Source: JAJPJX01 sp964568355 | GTDB lineage: Bacteria > Acidobacteriota > Terriglobia > Bryobacterales > Bryobacteraceae | Assembly (NCBI GenBank): GCA_964568355.1 | Contig: CAZMRK010000499.1 | Span: 1-15,551 of the forward strand | Direction: 5' to 3' | Length of the DNA: 15,551 nt | In this document: piece by piece, positions 1 to 7,124 of the stretch | Layout: each line of letters starts with the position of its first letter | Numbering within the stretch: position 1 is the stretch's first letter | The notes under the pieces: model-generated | What the model was told of the DNA's origin: nothing | The model's database searches: none | Seen by the model: the letters and a program-made list of their open reading frames with translations, nothing else | Made by a program: the position numbers and the translations under genes

Positions 1-261
1 GGGTACCAGCAGCGGCCCTGGGTCGACCTACACGGATACGCGGAATGGCACTGGACCGATTTGGTTACCTTTTGGCAGCAATATAACGCGATGCTGGCAC
101 GTCTGATCGAGCGGATTCCCGCCGAGCGCCTGGGAGCGCACTGCGTGATTGCCGCCGGCGAGCCGGTGACGTTGAAGTTTGTCATCGAGGACTACCTGGC
201 GCACCTGCTGCACCATCTGGATCACATCGTGAGCCAGGCAAACGTCTCAGCTAACCCGTAG
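1..261 (+). CDS. DinB-like domain protein, C-terminal fragment (5' end outside window)
   Basis: The frame is open from the first base to the TAG at 259-261 and gives 86 residues. It ends in a helix with the pattern DYLAHLLHHLDHI (residues 64-76 of the fragment), preceded by a tryptophan/aromatic-rich helix (residues 7-28). Both resemble the last helices of the DinB/YfiT four-helix-bundle family, in which histidines bind a metal ion; here H68, H71, H72 and H75 are candidates. DinB-family proteins are small soluble cytoplasmic proteins; some are metal-dependent thiol transferases and many have no known role. A TTG at position 61 could serve as a start, but the family-like sequence continues upstream of it, so the real start is probably left of the window. 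It converges with the esterase gene 41 bp away. The family call is from motif recall and only the C-terminus is visible. Confidence 0.6.
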   Translation, partial: GYQQRPWVDLHGYAEWHWTDLVTFWQQYNAMLARLIERIPAERLGAHCVIAAGEPVTLKFVIEDYLAHLLHHLDHIVSQANVSANP

Positions 262-280
262 CTCCCACTTCAGCGGTCCA

Positions 281-298
281 CGTCAACTTCTTTTGACG
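281..298. repeat. Small inverted repeat between convergent genes (weak terminator candidate)
   Basis: CGTCAA (281-286) and TTGACG (293-298) are perfect 6-bp arms around a CTTCTT loop. They sit in the 41-bp gap between the stop codons of two convergent genes. The stem is short and lacks a flanking T-run, so a termination role is only a possibility. Confidence 0.3.
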
Positions 299-302
299 GG
301 CT

Positions 303-1160
303 CTAGCTGCCACGGACCGGAGGTGTCTCGACGCGTAGGGTTTTGCGCAGCCAGCGAATGACGACATCCTTGTAGGCGTGCTGGGAGGGGTTCTTTTCCC
401 AATTGATGACGCCGTGAATGCCGCCGGGAACCGTGTAGAGATCGCAGGCGTTGCGGGCGAGTTTGAGCTGCTCGCAAAACTGGACGGACTGGCTATATGG
501 CACCGCCTGGTCTTCGGTGCCATGGAGCAACAGGAACGGCGGCATCCCGGCCTTCACATAAGTGGAAGGTGAGGCTTTGCGGAGGACGGCCCGCGATTTT
601 TCGCTGAGATCGGTGACACCCAAAAAATCGCGAAAGCCGCGCGACGCCTGCCCCTTGGAAACGACCATCGCTTCCAGGTCAAACGCACCATAAAAATCGA
701 CCACCGCGGCCACGGCCGTATCCGGTTGAGGATGCACGCCGGCCAGGCCGACCAGGTGTCCTCCGGCAGATTCACCCATCAGGGCCAGCCGGGTGGGGTC
801 CACGCGGAACTCCCGGGCGTGGGATTTGACGAAGCGGATCGCCTGCTCGACATCGCGCAGGGCGGCCGGATGCGGGTACTTCGGCGCCAGGCGATAGTCG
901 ATCGAGAACCAGGCCAGGCCGCTGCGATCGAGCGTAGGAAACAGCGGCAGGACGAAGTTGGCGCGCTTGCTCCCGGCGGTCCAGCCGCCGCCGTGCACCA
1001 GAATGACCGCGGCAAAGGGGCCGGGGCCGTCGGGGATATGGGCATCCAGGGTAAGCGTCTCGCCGGAGACGCGGCTGAATTCGACGTCGTTGCGAACCTC
1101 GGCGAAGCCGGACAGGGCCAGCAGGAAGAAAAGACCGATTAGCGCACGCATGGTAGGCAT
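303..1160 (-). CDS. Secreted alpha/beta-hydrolase (esterase/lipase, BD-FAE/HSL-like)
   Basis: This encodes a 285-residue alpha/beta-hydrolase, probably an ester-cleaving enzyme exported from the cytoplasm. Residues 1-20 look like a signal peptide (Arg5, then a Leu/Phe-rich core, then SGFAE). The oxyanion-hole motif HGGGW is at 56-60. The nucleophile elbow GESAGG (129-134) gives Ser131, followed by an acid in HGTEDQAVP (Asp217) and the catalytic His249 in GGIHG, so the triad is complete. The HGGGW plus GxSxGG pattern fits hormone-sensitive-lipase or bacterial ferulic/acetyl-esterase-type hydrolases; the substrate cannot be told. Three in-frame ATGs lie at 1163, 1160 and 1151. I chose 1160 because GGA sits 4 nt before it, but 1151 starts closer to the signal-peptide core. 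It starts about 25 bp after the stop of the upstream membrane protein gene and is probably co-transcribed with it. Confidence 0.85.
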   Translation of the reverse strand: MPTMRALIGLFFLLALSGFAEVRNDVEFSRVSGETLTLDAHIPDGPGPFAAVILVHGGGWTAGSKRANFVLPLFPTLDRSGLAWFSIDYRLAPKYPHPAALRDVEQAIRFVKSHAREFRVDPTRLALMGESAGGHLVGLAGVHPQPDTAVAAVVDFYGAFDLEAMVVSKGQASRGFRDFLGVTDLSEKSRAVLRKASPSTYVKAGMPPFLLLHGTEDQAVPYSQSVQFCEQLKLARNACDLYTVPGGIHGVINWEKNPSQHAYKDVVIRWLRKTLRVETPPVRGS

Positions 1161-1185
1161 CATATCCGATGCACAGGCTCGTGGG

Positions 1186-2904
1186 TCAGGGCTGGTAGGG
1201 AGCGAGGCGGGGCGGGCGGAGGTCGGGCTCGAGCAGCCAGGCGGTCCGATCGGGATAATAGCGGAGCAGCTTTTCGTTTTCGACGGGGCCGAGATCGCGG
1301 GCCCAAACCACACGCGCGGCATCCATGTCCGCTTCGTTGTAGACCCACTCCTCTTGAAAGATGTGCTGCGGCCAGTAGCGGACGAAGACGAGCTGCTTGC
1401 CGGAAGCCTGGGCAAGCAGGCGATTGACAGCGATCCGGCGCTCGGGATTGCGGTGGTTAAGGACGTCCCACGTTTCGAAGCGGCGGAGAGCGAAGGAGAA
1501 CTCTGACGCGTCGAAGACATGCAGGCTGTACCAAAGCCCGAAATGCGCGGCACAGAGGAACAGAATCAGGCGCGCGGCTTCGCTGCCCGCCGCCCAGCCG
1601 CCGAGACGCAGGTGGCTCAGATGCTCCAGACCCACGATGCTCCACAGAAGAAACAGGCAGGTGACGCCGGCCAGGTAATGGTGCTGAAACACGGGGAAGA
1701 AATTGACGCCCAAAGCGAAGACCAGCAGGGTGAGCAGCACCCACGCAAAGCGGTATTCACGCAGGGCCAACAGAAGAAAGGCTGGCAGGGCGAGATAGAG
1801 CGGCGCCAAAAAGAAGAAACGGTAGAAGCGCACGCGATATTCCAGGCGCAGCAGGTAGCTGGCCAGGGTTTCGGTGCTGGAGCCGCGGAAGGAGAGCTGC
1901 ATTTGGTAATCCTGCTGCTGTTGAGGGGTCAGCGGGCGGTGGGGCACTGGAGCCGGCTGGAACGTGAGTGAGGCCGGGATTCCGTATTGATATTGGCTGA
2001 GTGTGTAGGGCAGGGTGGTCCAGCGGCCTGTGACCTGCCGGTTTTGGAGCAGAGTGAGGCCCACGGCGGGCAGGGTGGTCAGGATAACCACCGGCACGGC
2101 GCGTCTCAGAGAGAGGAGCGTGGCCGGCTGCCGCAGGAGCGGCAGAAAGAAGAGCACGACGCCGAGCAACAAAAAAATGGATTCGTACGGCCGGATCAGC
2201 AGGTGTACTCCGAGGCCCACACCCAGCAGGACGGCATCGCGGGTACGCGGTGCCTGGCGCAGGCGGGGCAGCGATCCGAACACCAGGCATCCGGCCGCGG
2301 CAGCGAAGGCCCCACCCCAGTAGCTGTTCATCCATTGCGAGAGGGGTCCGAATTCGAAGATCGCCAGCAACCCTCCGGCAAGCGCCCACCCGGGCGTCGT
2401 CCAGGCGCGCAGCATCCAATAGGAGAGGGAGCAGAAAGCCGCCGAAGCAAGCAGGACCCCGGCCCAGGGAAGGCCGAACAACATCCGGCCGATGGCCATG
2501 ATGAGCCCTTGGCCGAGAGGGTAAATAGAGCTGTAGGTGGGTTCCTGAAGGACAAACAACGTCTCGAAGAACTGCGACAGAGCGTGGGGTCGATTGGCCA
2601 GCCGGAAGTGCCGCAGCGTATCGGCCACCAGCAGGTGGCTGAATTCGTCATACACGTCGGGAGACGGCACGGGGTGGTGCGGAAGCAGGAGCAGCCGGAG
2701 CGCCACCGGCAGAACAGCCAGCAGCAGCATGACCCAGCCCGTTCGGCGCGCGAAGCGGAGCGCGCGGGGCTCCACCCACGGCCGCCAGACGACCACCAGC
2801 AGGATCAACAGCGCCGCGAGCGCCAGTTCAAAAAAATCGGCGGCTCCGAAGCCGAGCGGATTCTGGATGGGCAGAAACGTGCGCGAGGGCTCGAACGGAA
2901 ACAT
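1186..2904 (-). CDS. Multi-pass membrane protein, GT-C glycosyltransferase-like (PMT_2/GT39 type)
   Basis: This is a 572-residue protein with roughly ten or more hydrophobic segments, from residues 24-40 and 56-74 through about 450. After the second segment a non-cytoplasmic loop carries an acidic motif, PDVYDEFSHLL (82-92, with D86 and E87). First-loop acidic residues are typical of GT-C enzymes, which transfer sugars from polyprenyl-phosphate donors on the outer face of the inner membrane. The last 84 residues are not membrane-spanning and contain WVYNEADMDAARVVWARDLG (about 520-540), a motif I recall from acidobacterial homologues. Neither donor nor acceptor can be inferred. The ATG at 2904 has no good Shine-Dalgarno sequence. 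It lies 69 bp after the small secreted protein gene and just ahead of the esterase gene, so all three may form one operon. A non-catalytic membrane protein remains possible. Confidence 0.7.
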   Translation of the reverse strand: MFPFEPSRTFLPIQNPLGFGAADFFELALAALLILLVVVWRPWVEPRALRFARRTGWVMLLLAVLPVALRLLLLPHHPVPSPDVYDEFSHLLVADTLRHFRLANRPHALSQFFETLFVLQEPTYSSIYPLGQGLIMAIGRMLFGLPWAGVLLASAAFCSLSYWMLRAWTTPGWALAGGLLAIFEFGPLSQWMNSYWGGAFAAAAGCLVFGSLPRLRQAPRTRDAVLLGVGLGVHLLIRPYESIFLLLGVVLFFLPLLRQPATLLSLRRAVPVVILTTLPAVGLTLLQNRQVTGRWTTLPYTLSQYQYGIPASLTFQPAPVPHRPLTPQQQQDYQMQLSFRGSSTETLASYLLRLEYRVRFYRFFFLAPLYLALPAFLLLALREYRFAWVLLTLLVFALGVNFFPVFQHHYLAGVTCLFLLWSIVGLEHLSHLRLGGWAAGSEAARLILFLCAAHFGLWYSLHVFDASEFSFALRRFETWDVLNHRNPERRIAVNRLLAQASGKQLVFVRYWPQHIFQEEWVYNEADMDAARVVWARDLGPVENEKLLRYYPDRTAWLLEPDLRPPRLAPYQP

Positions 2905-2973
2905 CGGTGAAGGACCATTGTCCCGCGCCCCGGGGCCGCCGTGCTCGAACAGGAGAAAGCGCGGACGGACGGC

Positions 2974-3432
2974 CTACCAGGCGGGCCGCCCACGTGTATC
3001 GCGCAGCGAGAGCCGGCGGTTACCCTGCTGGATCTCCGTGGCTACCAGCAGGTCGCCCTCCATCGCGCTGACAACATACGCCTGCACCGTAATCGCATCG
3101 CCTTCGCGGAGGCTCAGGCCGCTTTGCTTGAGGAAGCCAACCGGCGCCAGGCGCACTAAACGGGCCTGCCCGTCCGCTTGTAAGCGAATCTCGACCATGC
3201 CGCTATCCGCAGTCGCTCCAGGGAGATAGATGATTTCGGATACCTTTCCTGCGAGAGTCTGAGTGGCGGTTGAAGAAACGCCTGCCGGCGGTCGGACAGA
3301 ACGCCAGTGGTGGCCGGAATACCAGCAATGGTCTCCATCGTAACCCCAATGGCCACAATCGTGTGCGGCTGCCGGCAACCCGCCGAGGCAGCCCAGGAGG
3401 ACGATTGCGCCCGTCCATACCAAGGATTTCAT
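2974..3432 (-). CDS. Small secreted protein with Cys/His-rich N-terminus and beta-rich domain
   Basis: A 152-residue protein of unknown function. Residues 1-23 form a signal peptide (Lys2, hydrophobic core, cleavage expected after PAAA). The mature N-terminus is dense in histidine, cysteine and aromatics: H24, C26, H28, H35, C36, H41 and H42 fall within 20 residues, which suggests metal or heme binding. Residues 58-135 alternate hydrophobic and polar residues (LAGKVSEIIYLPG, MVEIRL, DAITVQAYVV, DLLVATEI) like a small OB-fold-type beta barrel. The protein ends with SLRDTRGRPAW, a Trp-terminated tail I associate with small periplasmic proteins of this type. The start at 3432 is fixed by AAGGAG 6 nt upstream; the frame continues further upstream to 3573 but would then cover the divergent promoter. 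It is the first gene of the leftward run and is divergent from the Cys/His PadR gene. Confidence 0.75.
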   Translation of the reverse strand: MKSLVWTGAIVLLGCLGGLPAAAHDCGHWGYDGDHCWYSGHHWRSVRPPAGVSSTATQTLAGKVSEIIYLPGATADSGMVEIRLQADGQARLVRLAPVGFLKQSGLSLREGDAITVQAYVVSAMEGDLLVATEIQQGNRRLSLRDTRGRPAW

Positions 3433-3438
3433 CTTACG

Positions 3439-3444
3439 CTCCTT
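3439..3444 (-). promoter_or_regulatory. Shine-Dalgarno that fixes the start of the secreted protein gene
   Basis: On the minus strand AAGGAG lies 6 nt before the ATG at 3432. It is the strongest ribosome binding site of the left half of the window and rules out the longer reading that begins at 3573. Confidence 0.8.
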
Positions 3445-3534
3445 ACATCTATCATTGATTGCTTGATAAATGTAATTTGCATATATCATGACATAGATGG
3501 TAGGCTGACACAAGGGGGAAACAAGCAAGACATT
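3445..3534. promoter_or_regulatory. AT-rich divergent promoter/operator region with inverted repeats
   Basis: The region between the secreted protein gene and the first PadR gene is strikingly AT-rich for this genome. TGATAAATG (3464-3472) and CATATATCA (3480-3488) form an inverted repeat (8 of 9 positions) with a 7-nt spacer. A wider imperfect pair, CATCTATCATTGAT (3446-3459) against ATCATGACATAGATG (3486-3500), brackets it. PadR-family repressors usually bind AT-rich palindromes of this sort near their own promoter. TTGATA (3463-3468) could be a -35 for the rightward gene, but I cannot place a convincing -10 at standard spacing. Regulation of both divergent genes by the PadR is inference. 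Confidence 0.5.
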
Positions 3535-3942
3535 ATGGCGCGTCGCGAATGCCCACGTCACGGGAAGCAGCATCCCTGCACCTGCGCCATGGGCAATCTA
3601 TATCGATTTGTGGAACCGGTTCTGTTATTCCTGCTGAAGAAGAAAGGGCGCTCCTATGGCTATGAGCTGGCGAACGAACTGCAACAGTACAGCTTCACGG
3701 ACGCCGAGATCGAGGCCGCGGCCCTTTACCGGACACTGCGGCAGCTCGAGCAGAATGGCTGCCTGACTTCCGAGTGGGATGTAGAGGGGAACGGTCCGGC
3801 ACGGCGCGTCTACGCGCTGACGCCTTGGGGTGAGCAGCATCTGGGGGAATGGATCACAGTGCTGGATCACATGAGTGGATCCATGGCCCGGTTTGTGCAC
3901 GAAGCGCAACAGGTGGCGGCTCCGGCGAGCATCCTTCCATAA
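3535..3942 (+). CDS. PadR-family transcriptional regulator with N-terminal Cys/His cluster
   Basis: A 135-residue winged-helix regulator of the PadR type. Residues about 24-95 contain the PadR core: a helix ending LLKKKGRSYGYELANEL, the recognition-helix region AALYRTLRQLEQNGCL (63-78), and a wing with GPARRVYALTPWGEQHL. The C-terminal helix (about 100-128) would mediate dimerisation. Before the core there is an unusual N-terminus in which C6, H9, H13, C15 and C17 fall within 12 residues, arranged like a metal or redox site; a related subfamily with this N-terminus is one I recall, though no function for it. The ATG at 3535 lacks a well-placed Shine-Dalgarno sequence (the nearest purine run, AAGGGGG, is 16 nt away). 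The frame stays open upstream, but the sequence there is promoter-like. It is divergent from the secreted Cys/His-rich protein and is followed by a second PadR gene 56 bp downstream. Confidence 0.88.
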   Translation: MARRECPRHGKQHPCTCAMGNLYRFVEPVLLFLLKKKGRSYGYELANELQQYSFTDAEIEAAALYRTLRQLEQNGCLTSEWDVEGNGPARRVYALTPWGEQHLGEWITVLDHMSGSMARFVHEAQQVAAPASILP

Positions 3943-3945
3943 AGA

Positions 3946-3968
3946 GGGGGCCAGCCAGACTTGCCCCC
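3946..3968 (+). repeat. Hairpin between the two PadR genes
   Basis: GGGGGC (3946-3951) pairs with GCCCCC (3963-3968) across an 11-nt loop, beginning 3 nt after the stop of the first PadR gene. No T-run follows, so it may be a weak or factor-dependent stop, or a processing signal, before the second PadR promoter. Confidence 0.35.
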
Positions 3969-3977
3969 GTCATACAA

Positions 3978-4000
3978 ATAGCTATAGCATATATAGCTAT
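3978..4000. promoter_or_regulatory. Perfect AT-rich palindrome, candidate PadR operator at the second PadR start
   Basis: ATAGCTATA (3978-3986) and TATAGCTAT (3992-4000) are perfect 9-bp inverted arms around a 5-nt spacer. The last two bases are the first two bases of the proposed ATG at 3999. A possible promoter is TTGCCC (3961-3966) with TATAGC (3983-3988) 16 bp away, which would start transcription very near the ATG and give a leaderless message. A repressor bound here would cover the -10 region, so autoregulation of the PadR-permease pair is likely but inferred. Confidence 0.6.
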
Positions 4001-4352
4001 GACAGCTACTAGCAGCGACATGCTGGACCGCGAACTGAAGAAAGGGTCCGCGGAGCTGATTATCCTCTCCATCGTCGAAACACGTGCCCGGCACGGATAC
4101 GAGATCAGCAAGCTGATTGAGAGCCGCTCGGGTGGACGGCTGAAATTCCATGTCGCCTCCCTCTATCCGCTCCTGTATCGCCTGGAAGAGCGCGGTTGGC
4201 TGCAAGGGACCTGGGTGGAAAAGCCCAACGAGCGCCGGCGCCGCTTCTATAGTCTGACCGCCGAGGGCCATCGCACCCTCGCTCGCCAGCGCGATACCTG
4301 GAAAGCCTTCGTGCAAGCCATGGATCTCATTACGGGGGTCGACCATGCCTGA
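3999..4352 (+). CDS. PadR-family transcriptional regulator of the permease gene
   Basis: A 117-residue PadR regulator. The core begins at LDRELKKGSAELIILSIVE (residues 9-27), followed by RARHGYEISKLIE. The recognition-helix region is FHVASLYPLLYRLEERGWL, and the wing ends RRRRFYSLTAEG. The remaining helix (about 95-112) is the usual dimerisation helix. It lacks the Cys/His N-terminus of its upstream neighbour, so the two are not recent duplicates. Two starts are possible, ATG 3999 and ATG 4020, and neither has a Shine-Dalgarno sequence. I chose 3999 because a short tail before LDRELKKG is usual in relatives. Its stop overlaps the permease start by 8 bp, which indicates translational coupling. 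PadR genes next to duplicated permeases are a recurrent acidobacterial arrangement. Confidence 0.9.
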   Translation: MTATSSDMLDRELKKGSAELIILSIVETRARHGYEISKLIESRSGGRLKFHVASLYPLLYRLEERGWLQGTWVEKPNERRRRFYSLTAEGHRTLARQRDTWKAFVQAMDLITGVDHA

Positions 4353-7050
4353 CTGGGCCGGCTACCTGCGCCCGCGTCTCGCCGCGTTATCTCTACGACC
4401 CGAGCGCGAAGCAGAAATCGTGGAGGAGTTGTCGCAGCATCTGGATCAGCGCTATAACGAGTTGCGGAGCGAGGGCGCCAGCGACACCGAGGCGCGGCGT
4501 CTTGCAATCGAGGAATTACTCGCGCCGGACGTCCTGGCCAGCTACATGCAGCCCCTTCGCCAGGCGCACGTCCCGCGGCCGATCACACAGGGAGCGCCCA
4601 GCCGGTTCTTGCTCGGTGATCTTTGGCAGGACCTACGCTATGCGGCGCGCATGCTGCGAAAGCAGCCGGGCTTTACAGCCGCGGCCGTTCTGACACTCGC
4701 GCTCGGCATCGGCGCCAACGGCGCTATATTCGCGCTGGTCGATGCGATTTTGCTCCGTCCTCTTCCGCTGCCTGACCCGGCGCGCCTGGTGATGCTCTGG
4801 GAGCGGAGCGGCACGTCGCCACGGGATCGAGTTGCGCCGCTCAATCTCCTCGATTGGAACGACCGGAACCGCACGTTCGATTCGATGGCCGGGTTCATTC
4901 CCAGCGTTGGCGGGATGGTCCTGAGCAGTCCGGACGGCACTACCGAAACCGTCCGGCGCCAATGGGTAACGGCGGGTTTCTTTGATGTTCTCGGCGTCAG
5001 GGCCATTGCCGGACGCACCTTTCTTCCCTCGGATGACTACCGCCGCTCGAATATCGTGGTGCTGAGCGAAACGTTCTGGCGGACGCGTTTCGGTTCAGAC
5101 CCCGGCTTAGTCGGCCGCGACCTCCGGCTGGATGGATCGCTGTATACAGTGGCCGGCGTGGTTCCAAAAGAGTTTCAGTTGTTGGGCCGGGCCAGTATCT
5201 GGGCGCTTGTGCCGATCCGGGACGCACCCGCAACCCGGCGAAATCTCTACGTATTCCAGGCGATCGGACGCTTGAAACCCGGCGTCCCCCTCGCCCGCGC
5301 AAACGCGGACATGGCGGCCATTGCCAACGGGCTGGCGCGAGAGTTTCCCAAGACCAACCAGGGACGCGGCGTCGCACTCGAACCGATGCACGATGCACTC
5401 ATTGGCAGCGAGCTGCGCCGCACGTCGATGCTCTTCCTCGGCGTTGTCGGATTCGTGCTGCTCATCTGCTGCGCCAATGTCGCCAATCTTCTCCTGGCGC
5501 GCGGAATCGCGCGGGCGCGCGAGCTGGCGATACGCTCCGCTCTGGGTGCCAGCCGGCCGCGGGTCATCCGCCAGCTTCTTATGGAAAGCGTTGTGCTCTC
5601 GATGATCGGAGGTGCGGCAGGACTGGCGGCCGGCGCCGCAATTCTGGAGATAGCCCCCTCGCTGATTCCCCAGGGACTATTGCCGCCCGCGGTGACGTTC
5701 TCTTTCAACCTGCGCGTGGCCGCGTTTTGTGGCGCAACCGCGCTGCTGGTCGGGCTGCTGTTCGGCCTCGCTCCTGCCTCGCAGGTCACCCGCGTTTCGC
5801 CGGCGCAGGTGATTGCTTCCGACAGCCGGACGGTGACAAGGGGAGGAGGAAAGATCCGGGAGTTGCTTGTCGTTGGAGAAGTTGCGACTGCCGTGATTCT
5901 GCTCTTTGGGGCCGGGCTGCTGCTGCGCACGCTTCTGGCCCTGGAGAATGTCGATCGGGGCTACCGCGCCAAAAGCGTCTTGACCATGATCGTCGATCCT
6001 CTGGGATCGCAATACCCCACCAAAACTTCCCTGCTGCAGTTCTACACCGCTATTGAGCACGAGGTGCTGTCGCTTCCGGGAGTGCGAAGCGTGGCATGGG
6101 CAAGCACACTGCCGCTCGGTCCATCTTACGTCGGGCAATCCTTCTTCGAGATGGTGGGGGATCCGCCAGTGGACGAAAGCCACCGGCCCTCCGCCGACTA
6201 CCAGATTGTGAGCCCCGCGTACTTTCGGACGCTCGACCTTCCCCTCCTGGCAGGCCGGGGCTTCAACGATCACGATACCCACGACAGCGTTCCGGTTTGC
6301 ATTGTGAACGAAGCCTTCATCCGCGGGTATGTCCAAGGACGGTCGCCGATCGGTCTGCGCGTGGCCATCCGGCCGGCGGGATTCTCGCAGGCGCCCCCGG
6401 TCGTGCGCCAGATCGTAGGGGTCGCTCGCCAGGTAAAGGGCCGGCCCGACGAAACAGAGGACCTCGTACAGATCTACGTTCCGCTGGCGCAGGACACCGT
6501 GGACGACATTCTCATGGTCGTCCGGCCAACGTCCGGACGCGCGGAAGCGTTGGCGTCTTCCATCCGTGCGGCAATTGCTCGCGTGGATAAGGACCAGTTG
6601 GTAAGCGTCCGTGGCGTGATGACGCTTGACGATGTCGCGTGGGAAGCCACGGCACGCCATCGGTTTCGGGCGGTCCTGGTGCTGGCGTTCGCGGGGCTCG
6701 CGCTCCTGCTGGCGATGGTGGGACTATTGGGCACCCTCGCTTATTCGGTCCAACAGCGCGTGCGTGATTTCGGTGTGCGGAGGGCGCTCGGCGCCACTAC
6801 CAGCGACGTGCTCCGCCTCGTCATCGGGAGTGCTGTTCGTGTGATCGCAACGGGCATTGTCATTGGCCTGGCTTTATCAGCCCTTTTAGGGCTGCTGCTT
6901 GGCACGATGCTGTTCGGCGTGCAGCCGCTCGACCCAATGACATTCGCGTCCGTGACGGCCGTGCTGGCCTTCACTGCCCTCGCCTCAATTGCCGGTCCCG
7001 CATGGCGGGCGACTCGTATCGACCCTGCGGTTGCCTTGCGAGAGGAGTGA
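4345..7050 (+). CDS. Duplicated MacB/FtsX-type ABC permease (acidobacterial duplicated orphan permease)
   Basis: A 901-residue inner-membrane permease. Residues 1-62 are a soluble prefix rich in charged helices (LRPEREAEIVEELSQHLDQR). The first unit has a membrane helix at about 110-132 (LTLALGIGANGAIFALVDAI), a periplasmic MacB-like core to about 340, and an FtsX-type domain with three helices at about 358-490 (including ANVANLLLARGIARARELAI and RSALGASRPRVI). The second unit repeats this: helix about 505-530, periplasmic core to about 760, FtsX domain about 770-901 (RDFGVRRALGATTSDVLRLV). Two units in one chain equal the dimer formed by MacB-type permeases. No ABC ATPase is fused or adjacent, which is the orphan feature of the family (TIGR03434 in my recall). 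Its partner and substrate are unknown; relatives of the MacB type export peptides or lipids, or transmit force. It is coupled to the PadR gene upstream. Confidence 0.93.
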   Translation: MPDWAGYLRPRLAALSLRPEREAEIVEELSQHLDQRYNELRSEGASDTEARRLAIEELLAPDVLASYMQPLRQAHVPRPITQGAPSRFLLGDLWQDLRYAARMLRKQPGFTAAAVLTLALGIGANGAIFALVDAILLRPLPLPDPARLVMLWERSGTSPRDRVAPLNLLDWNDRNRTFDSMAGFIPSVGGMVLSSPDGTTETVRRQWVTAGFFDVLGVRAIAGRTFLPSDDYRRSNIVVLSETFWRTRFGSDPGLVGRDLRLDGSLYTVAGVVPKEFQLLGRASIWALVPIRDAPATRRNLYVFQAIGRLKPGVPLARANADMAAIANGLAREFPKTNQGRGVALEPMHDALIGSELRRTSMLFLGVVGFVLLICCANVANLLLARGIARARELAIRSALGASRPRVIRQLLMESVVLSMIGGAAGLAAGAAILEIAPSLIPQGLLPPAVTFSFNLRVAAFCGATALLVGLLFGLAPASQVTRVSPAQVIASDSRTVTRGGGKIRELLVVGEVATAVILLFGAGLLLRTLLALENVDRGYRAKSVLTMIVDPLGSQYPTKTSLLQFYTAIEHEVLSLPGVRSVAWASTLPLGPSYVGQSFFEMVGDPPVDESHRPSADYQIVSPAYFRTLDLPLLAGRGFNDHDTHDSVPVCIVNEAFIRGYVQGRSPIGLRVAIRPAGFSQAPPVVRQIVGVARQVKGRPDETEDLVQIYVPLAQDTVDDILMVVRPTSGRAEALASSIRAAIARVDKDQLVSVRGVMTLDDVAWEATARHRFRAVLVLAFAGLALLLAMVGLLGTLAYSVQQRVRDFGVRRALGATTSDVLRLVIGSAVRVIATGIVIGLALSALLGLLLGTMLFGVQPLDPMTFASVTAVLAFTALASIAGPAWRATRIDPAVALREE

Positions 7051-7124
7051 GGAGCACAAGATCCACCCCGGAACCGAACCGCGCGCCTGAGCAAGTGGAC
7101 AAACGAAATCACCCGGTCCTCGTA

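Noticed and set aside
1161..1553. N-terminal extension of the esterase gene reading up to 1553
   Set aside because: It overlaps the 3' end of the membrane protein gene out of frame, and the Arg plus hydrophobic signal peptide begins at the ATGs near 1151-1163.
1987..2910. A 307-codon plus-strand frame opposite the GT-C-like membrane protein
   Set aside because: The product is a low-complexity Gln/Arg/Gly-rich sequence typical of an antisense shadow, and the minus-strand frame encodes clear membrane segments.
5677..6660. A 327-codon minus-strand frame opposite the permease
   Set aside because: It lies inside the permease gene, whose domain structure is complete and continuous; the antisense product shows no family features.
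7051..7124. Possible bidirectional terminator between the permease and TPR genes
   Set aside because: I found no convincing stem with a T-run in these 74 bp.
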